Below are positions 1-7,864 of a stretch of DNA of 64,000 nt, in pieces. Source of the stretch: DATFML01 sp964571225 (GTDB taxonomy: Bacteria > Pseudomonadota > Gammaproteobacteria > DATFLG01); NCBI GenBank assembly GCA_964571225.1, contig CAZNBB010000001.1, positions 1 to 64,000 of the forward strand. Reading direction: 5' to 3'. The notes below the pieces were generated by a model, which was not told the origin of the DNA, searched no databases, and saw only the letters and a list, made by a program, of their open reading frames with translations. The first letter of the stretch is position 1. Each line of letters opens with the position of its first letter. The position numbers were made by a program, and so were the translations under genes.

Positions 1-281
1 ACGAGTCCGCGCAGCCGCTGCAGATGGTGTGGGTTCAGAGGATCGGCCGAGCCCAGGGACAACCCCACCCCGTGAAGGCTCAGCGGGTAGTGTTCGCGGA
101 TGCGTTCCAGATAGTGCAGGGCGGGTCCCCCGGCACTGAAGTAGTTTTCGCTGTGCACCTCCAGCCAGCCCAGATCCGGTCGTTTTTCGAGCACCGGTCG
201 GTAATGGGGCGCGCGCAGTCCGATTCCGGCACGACAGGGCACGCCGGACGGTGCGGCATCATGGGTGGGCGGTTTGCTCAC
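1..281 (-). CDS. bufB: DUF692 / MNIO family enzyme (BufB-like), 3' part outside window
   Basis: This is the first 93 residues of a DUF692 (multinuclear non-heme iron-dependent oxidase) protein; the rest runs off the left edge. The fragment carries the family opening: G-I-G-L-R-A-P-H-Y, then WLEVHSENYF, then LSLHGVGLSLGSADPL, which contain His/Glu metal-ligand positions of the TIM barrel. The start is GTG at 281 with AGGAG nine bases upstream; an overlapping ATG leads to an immediate stop. In characterised bufferin systems this enzyme modifies Cys residues of the precursor, usually with a DUF2063 partner, which would lie outside the window. Two DUF2282 precursors lie directly upstream on the same strand, so an operon is likely. 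Family assignment is firm; substrate is inferred from context. Confidence 0.85.
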   Translation of the reverse strand, partial: MSKPPTHDAAPSGVPCRAGIGLRAPHYRPVLEKRPDLGWLEVHSENYFSAGGPALHYLERIREHYPLSLHGVGLSLGSADPLNPHHLQRLRGL

Positions 282-387
282 GATCCATTCACTCCTGAGG
301 CGGTGCGGTCCGGCGACCGAAGGGTCGCCGGACGTTCCGCCGGCCGTACAGGCCGCTGCCGATGAGCGGCGGCGTGGCCGGTGTGGC

Positions 388-705
388 TTACATACCGCCG
401 CCACCCATGCTGCCGTTGCCGCCCATGCCGCCGGATCCACTCTTGCCGGCCATGGTGCTGCCGCCGGCGATCTTCTGGCATACGCCTTTGGGGACATAGA
501 CGAACGACTTGGGGTCCCGCGCCTTGGTGGCCATGCCTTTGCAGCCGTGATCGGCACTCGCGCAGTCGTTCATATGCGCCTTGTTGATGCCGTAGCACTT
601 CTGCATGGACGCATTGTTCGCAGCCATTGCCGGGGTGGAGGCACCGGCGGCGAATGCCACCAGTCCGGTAAGGGCGGCGCTCATGATCAGTCGAGTATCA
701 CGCAT
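388..705 (-). CDS. bufA1: DUF2282 bufferin-type precursor peptide
   Basis: A 105-residue exported protein with a signal peptide ending near residue 28 (TPAMA). The mature part has four cysteines at 37, 48, 55 and 76 in the DUF2282 pattern, including KCYGINKAHMNDC and YVPKGVCQKIAGG. Members of this family act as periplasmic copper-buffering peptides after DUF692-dependent Cys modification. The C-terminus is a Gly/Met/Ser tail of about 25 residues (GSGGMGGNGSMGGGGM), absent from the upstream paralogue; extra Met could add metal ligands, which is inference. GGAGAG precedes the ATG. It sits between a second precursor and the DUF692 gene, all on the minus strand. Confidence 0.85.
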   Translation of the reverse strand: MRDTRLIMSAALTGLVAFAAGASTPAMAANNASMQKCYGINKAHMNDCASADHGCKGMATKARDPKSFVYVPKGVCQKIAGGSTMAGKSGSGGMGGNGSMGGGGM

Positions 706-802
706 GATTTGCTCTCCTAGTTGGTTGTTTGCGTGCTATGTGATCCGTGAGCCGGCGGTCGCGATACCCCGGATGGGACAGTGCGCCGCGGCCACGGGTG
801 TG

Positions 803-1099
803 TCAGCTCGGGTCGGCTGTGTTGCGCTGGGCGTTCTCCGCTTCCCGGGGAGTTGTTCCGCCCCCGGCGATCTTGGAGCAAACACCTTTTGGTAGCAACA
901 CGAAGGCGTCGCTTTGTCTATCCGTGGTGGCCGTGCCGGCGCAGGAATGGCTGCCGGCGGCACAGTCGTTCATGTGAGCTTTGGCGATCCCGAAGCACTG
1001 TTCGAACGCCGGCGCACCTTGCGCTGCAGGAACGGTCGCTACGGTTCCCAGAGCCAGCAGGCCGGTGATCGCCGACAAGGTCGCGGTCTTGCTGTTCAT
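803..1099 (-). CDS. DUF2282 bufferin-type precursor peptide, second copy
   Basis: A 98-residue paralogue of the downstream precursor. The signal peptide ends near residue 28 and cysteines lie at 35, 46, 53 and 74, matching the other copy spacing for spacing; KAHMNDC and LPKGVCSKIAGG are nearly identical between the two. The C-terminal tail (TTPREAENAQRNTADPS) is charged rather than Gly/Met-rich. GGGAGG precedes the ATG. It is the first gene of the minus-strand bufferin cluster; no ECF sigma or anti-sigma gene, often found with such clusters, lies upstream here. Two different precursors for one modifying enzyme suggest different chelating peptides or metals, which is inference. Confidence 0.82.
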   Translation of the reverse strand: MNSKTATLSAITGLLALGTVATVPAAQGAPAFEQCFGIAKAHMNDCAAGSHSCAGTATTDRQSDAFVLLPKGVCSKIAGGGTTPREAENAQRNTADPS

Positions 1100-1387
1100 C
1101 TGGATCCTCCCTTGGATACTGCCTGTGTTGGTGCATCGTGAAGCCGTCCGCTTCGCCGCGATGACAGTCCGTTAGTCGTGGGCCGAACGCGGACCTTACA
1201 CAGAGCGCCGTCGAAGGTCCGGGCCGGGCGGACCGGCGTGTTCCCATGGCGGTGCGTGGCAGTCTCGCGGCGGGCGCCCCCATCGCAGCAGGGGGGGCAT
1301 GATCCCGTTTCTGGAGCGGGCTTCGTTGCCCGGCACCGCTGGGAGGGCAGCCCCCCGGAACGCTGTGTGGTTGATCCGCAAGTCTGA

Positions 1388-1410
1388 AAGATATATATAC
1401 AATGCATCAA
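1388..1410. promoter_or_regulatory. NsrR-like nitric-oxide operator
   Basis: A 23-bp imperfect dyad made of AAGATATATAT and AATGCATCAA around a central base. By my alignment it matches the published NsrR consensus (AAGATGCATTT in two inverted halves) at 17 of 23 positions. It ends 24 bp before the truncated-haemoglobin start and stands out as AT-rich in a GC-rich region. NO control of a globin gene would make sense, but no nsrR gene is in the window. Confidence 0.4.
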
Positions 1411-1434
1411 AGAGCCGCGGCTTGAGGACTGTCC

Positions 1435-1848
1435 ATGGAAGCGCGCTCCGGGCCGGAACGGTCACGACAAACCCATACCCGTATCGGGCGCGAGGCCATA
1501 GCCGCCGTGGTGGACGACTTCTATGATCGGGTGCAGATGCATCCGAATCTGGCGGTACCGTTCCTCATGGTCAGCGACTGGACGCTGCACAAGGCCCGGC
1601 TGACCCATTTCTGGTGGATGGCGTTGGGAGGCGAACGCTATCGCGCCGACCGGTACGATGTGGCGGGCAAACACCTGGCGGTCGGCGTCAGCGACGAACT
1701 GGTGGACGACTGGCTGGAACTCTTTCGCACCACATTGCACGACCACCTGCCGAGCGACCTGGCCGAGGCCTGGTTTCACCGCGCCCGGCTGATGGGCGTT
1801 TCCGTTCGCCAGTCGGCGGATTTCTACCGGCGCAAAGCCGGGCGTTGA
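1435..1848 (+). CDS. Group III truncated haemoglobin
   Basis: A 137-residue cytosolic globin of the trHbIII type. Family marks are FYDRVQMHPNL near residues 29-39, the tryptophan-rich THFWWMALGGERY at 57-69, KHLAVGVSDELVDDWLELF at 79-97 with His80 the likely proximal haem ligand, and a C-terminal helix. Such proteins bind O2 and NO; in some bacteria they support microaerobic respiration or NO detoxification. It is monocistronic: the next gene is over 300 bp away and has its own Pho boxes. GAGG lies upstream of the ATG. The NsrR-like site immediately upstream hints at nitrosative-stress control. Confidence 0.85.
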   Translation: MEARSGPERSRQTHTRIGREAIAAVVDDFYDRVQMHPNLAVPFLMVSDWTLHKARLTHFWWMALGGERYRADRYDVAGKHLAVGVSDELVDDWLELFRTTLHDHLPSDLAEAWFHRARLMGVSVRQSADFYRRKAGR

Positions 1849-2019
1849 GGTCTGCGATCCATCAGGGCCGGGAAGGCGATCTTCGTCCGGGGCGGGCCGC
1901 GAGGCGCCTGCGGACAGCCCGGTCCATACTTGATAGAAAATATAATTTCCTGATGTAAGTCACTGTCATAACAATAAACAGTATCCCCGCCCGATTGCCG
2001 TGATCGCTTGGTTCCCTGG

Positions 2020-2038
2020 CCGTAATACAACTGTCATA
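2020..2038 (+). promoter_or_regulatory. Pho box (PhoB site) upstream of pstS
   Basis: The 19-mer CCGTAATACAACTGTCATA matches the Pho box consensus CTGTCATAAAACTGTCATA at 16 of 19 positions, with two 7-bp direct repeats spaced 11 bp apart. It lies 128 bp upstream of the pstS start. An isolated perfect half-site CTGTCATA also occurs at 1963-1970. PhoB-activated transcription of pst genes under phosphate limitation is well established. Confidence 0.75.
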
Positions 2039-2133
2039 TGGCGACTATAGACTGGCGCCCGCTGAACAGGATTTCACCCTAAACTCACGTTCTGGGTGGC
2101 TGATCTCCTGAGCTAGTCGAGCTTTTTTGTGCA

Positions 2134-2152
2134 TCGTAATCAAATTGTCATA
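2134..2152 (+). promoter_or_regulatory. Second, weaker Pho box-like repeat
   Basis: TCGTAATCAAATTGTCATA repeats the layout of the upstream Pho box (GTAAT, then TTGTCATA, 11-bp phase). It ends 13 bp before the pstS start, partly beside the ribosome binding site AGGGGA. It is too close to the start codon to be a normal activator site for the same promoter, so it may be a chance match or a repressing site. Confidence 0.35.
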
Positions 2153-2165
2153 CAAGGGGACCAAC

Positions 2166-3239
2166 ATGTTTAAACAGCTTGCGAAAGGTACGGTGGCGGC
2201 TGCAGCGCTGCTGTCCGTGGGCTTCATGGGCACGGCCAGCGCGGGCGGCGTCAGCCAGATTTCCGGTGCCGGAGCGACCTTCCCGTATCCGGTCTATGCC
2301 AAGTGGGCCGACGCCTACGCCAAGCAGACCGGCGTGAAGATGAACTACCAGTCCATCGGTTCCGGCGGCGGCATAAAGCAGATCAAGGCCAAGACCGTGG
2401 ATTTCGGCGCTTCCGACGCACCGCTGAAGCCTTCGGAGCTCCAGGAGGCGGGCCTGATGCAGTTCCCCATGATCATGGGCGGCGTGGTCCCCGTGGTGAA
2501 CCTGCCCGGCATCCGTTCCGGCGAGCTGAAGCTGAGCAACGAACTGTTGGCGGACATCTTCCTCGGCAAGATCAAGACGTGGAATGACTCGCGTATCGCC
2601 AAGGAGAACCCTGGCGTGAAGCTGCCGAACAAGCAGATTACCGTGGTCCACCGTTCCGACGGCTCGGGCACCACCTGGATCTTCACCAACTTCCTTTCCA
2701 AGGTCAGCAGCGATTGGAAGAGCCAGGTCGGCAACAACAAGTCCGTGGCCTGGCCCACCGGTGTCGGCGGCAAGGGCAACGAAGGCGTTGCCTCCTATGT
2801 GAAGCGTATCAAGGGATCTGTCGGCTACGTCGAGTATGCCTATGCGCTGCAGAACCACATGATCCATGTGAAGCTGCGCAATCAGGCCGGCAACTACGTG
2901 GAGCCCACCAGTGAATCTTTCCAGGCGGCAGCGGCCAACGCGGACTGGGCCCACGCCACCGGATTCTATATGGTGCTGACCGACCAGCCCGGCAAGGACA
3001 GTTGGCCGATCACCGGCGCCAGCTTCATCCTGGTGTACAAGAACCAGGCCAATCCGGATACCGCCAAGGCCGTGCTCAAGTTCTTCGACTGGGCGTACCA
3101 TCACGGTCAGCAGATGGCGGAGAAGCTGGATTACGTGCCGATGCCGGCCAGTGTCGTCAAGCTGGTGGAGACCACCTGGCACCGCAACATCATGGACCAG
3201 CAGGGCAACCCCGTCTGGACCGCGGAGATGGTGCAGTAA
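2166..3239 (+). CDS. pstS: Periplasmic phosphate-binding protein PstS
   Basis: A 357-residue high-affinity phosphate-binding protein of the PstSCAB ABC importer. The signal peptide ends near residue 26 (GTASA). Phosphate-binding loops are GAGATFPYPVYAKW, SIGSGGGIKQI, FGASDAPL and HRSDGSGTTWIFTNFLS, all canonical for PstS, and the length fits the family. The start ATG at 2166 follows AGGGGACCAAC; an in-frame upstream ATG at 2127 would add a non-signal-like stretch. It is the first gene of pstSCAB, under Pho boxes, and is separated from pstC by a 15-16 bp hairpin that probably keeps PstS more abundant than the membrane parts. Confidence 0.97.
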   Translation: MFKQLAKGTVAAAALLSVGFMGTASAGGVSQISGAGATFPYPVYAKWADAYAKQTGVKMNYQSIGSGGGIKQIKAKTVDFGASDAPLKPSELQEAGLMQFPMIMGGVVPVVNLPGIRSGELKLSNELLADIFLGKIKTWNDSRIAKENPGVKLPNKQITVVHRSDGSGTTWIFTNFLSKVSSDWKSQVGNNKSVAWPTGVGGKGNEGVASYVKRIKGSVGYVEYAYALQNHMIHVKLRNQAGNYVEPTSESFQAAAANADWAHATGFYMVLTDQPGKDSWPITGASFILVYKNQANPDTAKAVLKFFDWAYHHGQQMAEKLDYVPMPASVVKLVETTWHRNIMDQQGNPVWTAEMVQ

Positions 3240-3278
3240 GCGCCTTCGCGTAGCCAGATACCGGCTGCTGTGATAAGG

Positions 3279-3312
3279 TGCGGAGGCGTCGCCCAAGGGC
3301 GACGCCTCCGCA
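3279..3312 (+). terminator. Strong pstS-pstC intercistronic hairpin
   Basis: A perfect 16-bp inverted repeat (TGCGGAGGCGTCGCCC and its complement) with a very short loop starts 40 bp after the pstS stop. There is no following T-tract, so it more likely stabilises or processes pstS mRNA than fully terminates; partial termination before pstC is possible. Confidence 0.6.
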
Positions 3313-3322
3313 ATTGGTTACA

Positions 3323-3589
3323 AGAGTCTGTTAACACTATTTGGATCGCCGCTGTCGCGGCTCAGAGCCGCGAGTCGAGGCGCCAGGAGCGAAGTCGGGT
3401 GATTCCAAATGAGTGACGAGCGACGCCGAGTGGCGGCTTCCCGGCCGCAAACCGAAGGGACGGAGCCCGTTGTTCGTCCCGCGGCGTTGTCGCTCGCCGG
3501 TATCGTCGGGCTGCACCGCGCGTGTTCCGCCTGGCGGGCCGGAAATCGGGCTGCCGGCAGCGCTGAGCCCAATAGTGTTAGCAGGCCCT
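3323..3589. repeat. 267-bp MITE-like element inside the pst operon
   Basis: The segment is bounded by 22-bp imperfect terminal inverted repeats: AGAGTCTGTTAACACTATTT at the left and, read on the other strand, AGGGCCTGCTAACACTATTG at the right; 18 of 22 positions match. The inside has no credible gene and short internal dyads. It sits between the pstS hairpin and pstC. A non-autonomous transposable element is the best explanation. No clear target-site duplication is visible and no second full copy is in the window, so this rests on the termini alone. Confidence 0.5.
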
Positions 3590-3641
3590 AGCAGACTGCG
3601 CCTGGAGACATCGAGTTTTGAACGGCCAGCAGGATAGCGCC

Positions 3642-4616
3642 ATGGTGGCTCCGAGTGGAGCGGCACAGACAATCGGGCGCATGCAGCGCGGTGTGCTTCT
3701 GGACCGCCTGTTCCGAGTCGCCACCCGGTTTTTCGCAGGTATGGTGCTGGTGGTTATCATCGCCATCATGGTGTCGCTGCTCATTGGCGCCTGGCCGGCG
3801 ATCCAGAAGTTCGGGGCCGGCTTTCTGTGGAGTACCGAATGGAATCCGGTGACCAATCAGTTCGGCGCCGCGGTCGCCATCTTCGGTACCCTGGCGACCT
3901 CCGTGCTGGCCATGATCATCGGCATCCCCGTGAGCTTCGGGATCGCGCTGTTCATCACCGAGCTCAGCCCCCGCTGGCTGAAGCGGCCCATCGGAATCGC
4001 CGTGGAGCTGTTGGCCGCCATCCCCAGCATCATCTACGGTATGTGGGGCCTGTTCGTATTCGCGCCCCTGTTTGCCGACCACGCTCAGCCCTGGCTGACC
4101 GATCATCTGGGTGACTGGCCGGTCATCGGGAATCTCTTTCAGGGTCCGCCCATGGGCATCGGCATGTTCACGGCCGGGCTGATACTGGCAATCATGGTGA
4201 TCCCGTTCATGACGGCGGTCATGCGCGATGTCTTCGAAATCGTGCCGCCGGTACTTAAGGAATCGGCCTACGGTCTCGGCGCCACCACCTGGGAGGTGGT
4301 GCGCCATGTGGTGCTGCCCTACACCAAGGTAGGCGTGGTGGGGGGCGTCATGCTGGGGCTGGGACGGGCTCTGGGGGAAACCATGGCGGTGACCTTCGTG
4401 ATCGGCAATGCCCACAGCATCAGCAGCTCCCTGTTCATGCCCGGCAACACCATTTCCTCCACCCTGGCCAACGAGTTCACCGAGGCCGTGGGCCAGATGT
4501 ATACCTCGTCGCTGATCGCGCTGGGATTGATTCTGTTCTTCATCACGTTCCTGGTATTGGCGCTGGCTAAGCTGATGCTGCTGCGCCTGACCGCGCGGGA
4601 AGGCCAACGGACCTGA
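3642..4616 (+). CDS. pstC: Phosphate ABC transporter permease PstC
   Basis: A 324-residue inner-membrane permease with six hydrophobic segments (the first near residues 30-55) and the ABC-permease EAA loop around ESAYGLGATTWEVVRHVVLPYTK in the C-terminal third, which contacts PstB. The sequence from FFAGMVLVVIIAIMVS onwards aligns with the family. ATG at 3642 is chosen; an in-frame TTG at 3618, with GGAGA upstream, would add eight residues. It pairs with PstA to form the phosphate channel. The stop is 8 bp before pstA. Confidence 0.96.
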   Translation: MVAPSGAAQTIGRMQRGVLLDRLFRVATRFFAGMVLVVIIAIMVSLLIGAWPAIQKFGAGFLWSTEWNPVTNQFGAAVAIFGTLATSVLAMIIGIPVSFGIALFITELSPRWLKRPIGIAVELLAAIPSIIYGMWGLFVFAPLFADHAQPWLTDHLGDWPVIGNLFQGPPMGIGMFTAGLILAIMVIPFMTAVMRDVFEIVPPVLKESAYGLGATTWEVVRHVVLPYTKVGVVGGVMLGLGRALGETMAVTFVIGNAHSISSSLFMPGNTISSTLANEFTEAVGQMYTSSLIALGLILFFITFLVLALAKLMLLRLTAREGQRT

Positions 4617-4624
4617 GGCGCCCC

Positions 4625-5470
4625 ATGTTCGATCTGTACACAAGGCGGCGATTCATCAACGGGTTCAACCTGACCGTCTCCGTGCTGGCGACCATCTTCG
4701 GCCTGTTCTGGCTGGTGTGGCTGTTGTGGACGCTGGTCAGGCAGGGGCTGCCGTGGATCAACCTCGACGTGTTGACCCAGCCGACGCCGCCGCCGGGCAG
4801 TGCGGGGGGTCTGGCCAACGCCATCGTCGGAAGCCTGATGATGACCGCCATGGGTACGTTTATCGGCACGCCCATGGGCATTCTGGCGGGTACCTATCTT
4901 TCCGAGTTCGGGCGCGGTTCCAAGATGGCCCCGGTGGTGCGGTTCGTCAACGACATCCTGCTCAGCGCGCCCTCCATCATCCTGGGCGTGTTCATCTACG
5001 AAGTGGTGGTGGTGAGCATGGGGCACTTTTCCGGCTGGGCCGGCGCCCTTGCCCTGGCGCTCATCGTGCTGCCGGTGGTGGTGCGGACCACCGAGGACAT
5101 GCTGCGTCTGGTGCCCGACACCCTGCGCGAGGCCGCCGCCGCTCTGGGCGCTCCCCAGTGGAAGGTCATCATCATGATCGTCTACCGGGCGGCCCGGGCC
5201 GGTATCCTCACCGGGGTGATGCTGGCCGTTGCCCGGATCAGCGGCGAGACCGCGCCGCTGTTGTTCACGGCCCTGAACAACCAGTTCTGGAGCTCCACCC
5301 TCAACGAGCCCATCGCCAACCTGCCGGTGGTCATCTTCCAGTTCGCCATGAGTCCCTACGATGACTGGCAGCATCTGGCCTGGGCCGGGGCCCTGCTCAT
5401 CACTTTCAGCATTCTATTCCTCAACATTCTTGCGCGTGTGCTGTTACGGACACGCAAGCCGAGTTATTGA
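4625..5470 (+). CDS. pstA: Phosphate ABC transporter permease PstA
   Basis: A 281-residue permease, partner of PstC. It has six membrane segments, and the EAA loop reads REAAAALGAPQWKVIIMIVYRAA, followed by VARISGETAPLLFTALNNQFW, a diagnostic PstA stretch. Length is normal for the family. It begins 8 bp after pstC and ends 4 bp before the pstB ATG, so the three are co-transcribed. Confidence 0.96.
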   Translation: MFDLYTRRRFINGFNLTVSVLATIFGLFWLVWLLWTLVRQGLPWINLDVLTQPTPPPGSAGGLANAIVGSLMMTAMGTFIGTPMGILAGTYLSEFGRGSKMAPVVRFVNDILLSAPSIILGVFIYEVVVVSMGHFSGWAGALALALIVLPVVVRTTEDMLRLVPDTLREAAAALGAPQWKVIIMIVYRAARAGILTGVMLAVARISGETAPLLFTALNNQFWSSTLNEPIANLPVVIFQFAMSPYDDWQHLAWAGALLITFSILFLNILARVLLRTRKPSY

Positions 5471-5474
5471 CGCC

Positions 5475-6347
5475 ATGAACTACGACGAAGCGGAAAGCAT
5501 GAACAGCGGAACCGCCGCGCGTTCCATCGACGTGTCCGCCGCCGGCGGTTGGGACAAGGCTGCCGAGACCCAATCCTCGCAGGCCGAAGCGTCCGACCAC
5601 AAGATGGTGGTTCGCGACCTCAACTTCTACTACGGAAAATACCGGGCCCTGAAGTCCATCAGCCTGACGATTCCGCAGAATCGCGTGACGGCGTTCATCG
5701 GTCCTTCAGGCTGTGGCAAGTCCACCCTGCTGCGGTGCATGAACCGCATCTACGAGCTGTATCCGGATCAGCGCGCCACCGGGGAGATCGTCCTGGACGG
5801 GCGCAACGTACTGGATAAGGATCAGGATCCCAACCTGCTGCGGGCCAAAGTGGGTATGGTGTTCCAGAAGCCCACGCCGTTCCCCATGTCGGTGTACGAC
5901 AACATCGCCTTCGGCGTGCGGCTGTACGAACGCCTGTCCCGCAACAAGATGGACGAGCGGGTCGAGTGGGCTCTGCGCAAGGCGGCTATCTGGGATGAGG
6001 TCAAGGACAAGCTGCGGCAGATCGGTACGCAGCTGTCGGGCGGTCAGCAGCAGCGTCTGTGTATCGCCCGGGCGATCGCGGTCAAGCCGGAAGTGCTGCT
6101 GCTCGATGAGCCGGCGTCGGCGCTGGATCCCATTTCCACCCTCAAGATCGAGGAGCTGATCACCGAGCTCAAGGACGACTACACCATCGTCATCGTCACC
6201 CACAACATGCAGCAGGCCGCCCGGGTGTCCGACTACACGGCGTTCATGTACCTGGGCGAGTTGATCGAATTCGACGACACCAACGTCATCTTCACCAAGC
6301 CCAACCGCAAAGAGACAGAGGACTACATCACCGGTCGCTATGGCTGA
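5475..6347 (+). CDS. pstB: Phosphate ABC transporter ATP-binding protein PstB
   Basis: A 290-residue ATPase that powers phosphate import. It has Walker A GPSGCGKST, the signature LSGGQQQR, and Walker B VLLLDEPASALDP followed by the switch His in IVIVTHNM. The N-terminus is about 35 residues longer than in E. coli PstB and low in complexity (S/A/E-rich). ATG at 5475 lies 4 bp after the pstA stop; an in-frame ATG at 5499 has a better ribosome site (GCGGAAAGC) and may be used. No phoU or phoBR follows; the 3' end overlaps the convergent MFS gene by 10 bp. Confidence 0.96.
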   Translation: MNYDEAESMNSGTAARSIDVSAAGGWDKAAETQSSQAEASDHKMVVRDLNFYYGKYRALKSISLTIPQNRVTAFIGPSGCGKSTLLRCMNRIYELYPDQRATGEIVLDGRNVLDKDQDPNLLRAKVGMVFQKPTPFPMSVYDNIAFGVRLYERLSRNKMDERVEWALRKAAIWDEVKDKLRQIGTQLSGGQQQRLCIARAIAVKPEVLLLDEPASALDPISTLKIEELITELKDDYTIVIVTHNMQQAARVSDYTAFMYLGELIEFDDTNVIFTKPNRKETEDYITGRYG

Positions 6348-7864
6348 TCCGCGCCCGTGTCTGCTGCACGCCGCTCGGCGCGGCGTACAAGCAGCAGTAG
6401 AGGTGCCATGGCAACGAAGCTCAGGGTGATGAGCCAGAAGGTGTCCACAAATCCCACCATGCTGGCCTGACGTCCCAGCAACCGGGCCAGTAGGGGCGGC
6501 GCCGCAGGGGCATGGAGGGTCATTCCCAGGGCACCCAACCAGGAATGGAGCGCCGGATTGAAGCGCTGGATATGGCCGCCGAGCTGGTTCCAGGCCGCCT
6601 GGCTGGAGCGGGTGTAGACGGTGCCGGCGATGGAGATGCCGATCGAGCCTCCGATGGTACGCAGCAGATTGAACAGCCCCGATCCTTCGTCCACCGACGC
6701 CTTGGGCAGGGTCTCGAAAGCGAGCGTGGACAGGGGCACGAAGATCATTCCCATTCCGATGCCCTGGATGGCGCCCGGCCATATCACCCACGCCGGATCG
6801 ATGGACAGGTCATACCAGCTCATCACGTAGGTACCCGCCGCTGCGATCAGCAGCCCGGCGCCCACCAGCAGGCGCGAATCGTAGCGGTTGATGAGACGCG
6901 ATACCATGAACATGCTGAGGGCGCTGCCGATGCCGCGGGGCGCCATGACCAGACCGGCGGTCTCCGCGGGATAGTTGAACAGGCGCTCCAGCATGATGGG
7001 TTGCAGGGCGATGGTGCCGAACAGACCCAGCCCGAAGGCGCCCATCATCAGCGAAGCCGCCGCCAGGTTGCGGTCGCGGAACAGGCGCAGGTTCACCACA
7101 CTGTCCGAGCGCCGCAGGCTGCGCACGGTGAACCACATCAATCCCCCGGCGGCGAGCACCGAGAGTACCGCGATGAGATGGGAGCTGAACCACCCTTCCT
7201 GATTTCCCCGGTCCAGTACCACTTGCAGGCTGCCTATGCCGGCCGCCATCAGAAGCGCTCCCAGCCAGTCGGTACGCACCGAACGGGTCTCGGTCTGGTG
7301 CACCAGGCGGGCGACCATCAGCAGATTGACCGCACCCACCGGCACGTTGATGTAGAACACCCAGGGCCAGCCGAAATGCTGAGTGATGTAACCGCCGAGG
7401 GTGGGACCCAGTATGGGGCCCACCATGATGCCCACGCCCCACAGCGCCATGGCCTTGCCGCGCTCGGCGGGAGGGAAGGTATCCACCATCACCGATTGGG
7501 ACAGAGGGATCAGCGAGGCGCCGAACGCGCCCTGGGCGATGCGTGCGCTGACCATCTCGAACAGGGAATGTGACTGGCCCGCCACCGCCGAAGCCAGCAC
7601 GAAGCCGGCGATGCTCACCAGCATCACCCGCCGGCGGCCGAAGCGCCCGCTGAGGTAGCCGGTCATGGGAATGGTGATGGCTTCGGCGACGATGTAGGAG
7701 GTCAGCACCCACGTGATTTCGTCGGCGGTCGCCCCCAGGCTGCCCATCATATGGGGCAGGCTGACATTCACGATGGTCATGTCCAGAATGACCATCACCG
7801 TGGTCAGCATGACCGCAATGCTGACCAGCCACCGCGACTGCCCGGAAGCTTCGCTCGCGCTCAT
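6338..7864 (-). CDS. DHA2-family (EmrB/QacA-type) MFS exporter
   Basis: A 508-residue, probably 14-TM drug:H+ antiporter-2 family exporter in the inner membrane. N-terminal marks are LDMTIVNVSLPHM (motif D1), GYLSGRFGRRRVML (motif A), and the motif C-like GVGIMVGPILGPTLGGYI. No EmrA-type adaptor is adjacent. The ATG overlaps the TGA of the upstream GH15 gene (ATGA), so it is translated with the polysaccharide-degrading genes. That context could mean sugar or metabolite export, but the family mostly moves drugs; substrate unknown. Its 3' end overlaps pstB tail to tail by 10 bp. Confidence 0.88.
   Translation of the reverse strand: MSASEASGQSRWLVSIAVMLTTVMVILDMTIVNVSLPHMMGSLGATADEITWVLTSYIVAEAITIPMTGYLSGRFGRRRVMLVSIAGFVLASAVAGQSHSLFEMVSARIAQGAFGASLIPLSQSVMVDTFPPAERGKAMALWGVGIMVGPILGPTLGGYITQHFGWPWVFYINVPVGAVNLLMVARLVHQTETRSVRTDWLGALLMAAGIGSLQVVLDRGNQEGWFSSHLIAVLSVLAAGGLMWFTVRSLRRSDSVVNLRLFRDRNLAAASLMMGAFGLGLFGTIALQPIMLERLFNYPAETAGLVMAPRGIGSALSMFMVSRLINRYDSRLLVGAGLLIAAAGTYVMSWYDLSIDPAWVIWPGAIQGIGMGMIFVPLSTLAFETLPKASVDEGSGLFNLLRTIGGSIGISIAGTVYTRSSQAAWNQLGGHIQRFNPALHSWLGALGMTLHAPAAPPLLARLLGRQASMVGFVDTFWLITLSFVAMAPLLLLVRRAERRAADTGADQP

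Noticed and set aside
2148..5374. Long minus-strand frames opposite pstS, pstC and pstA
   Set aside because: Antisense to well-conserved genes; His/Gln/Gly-rich shadow composition.
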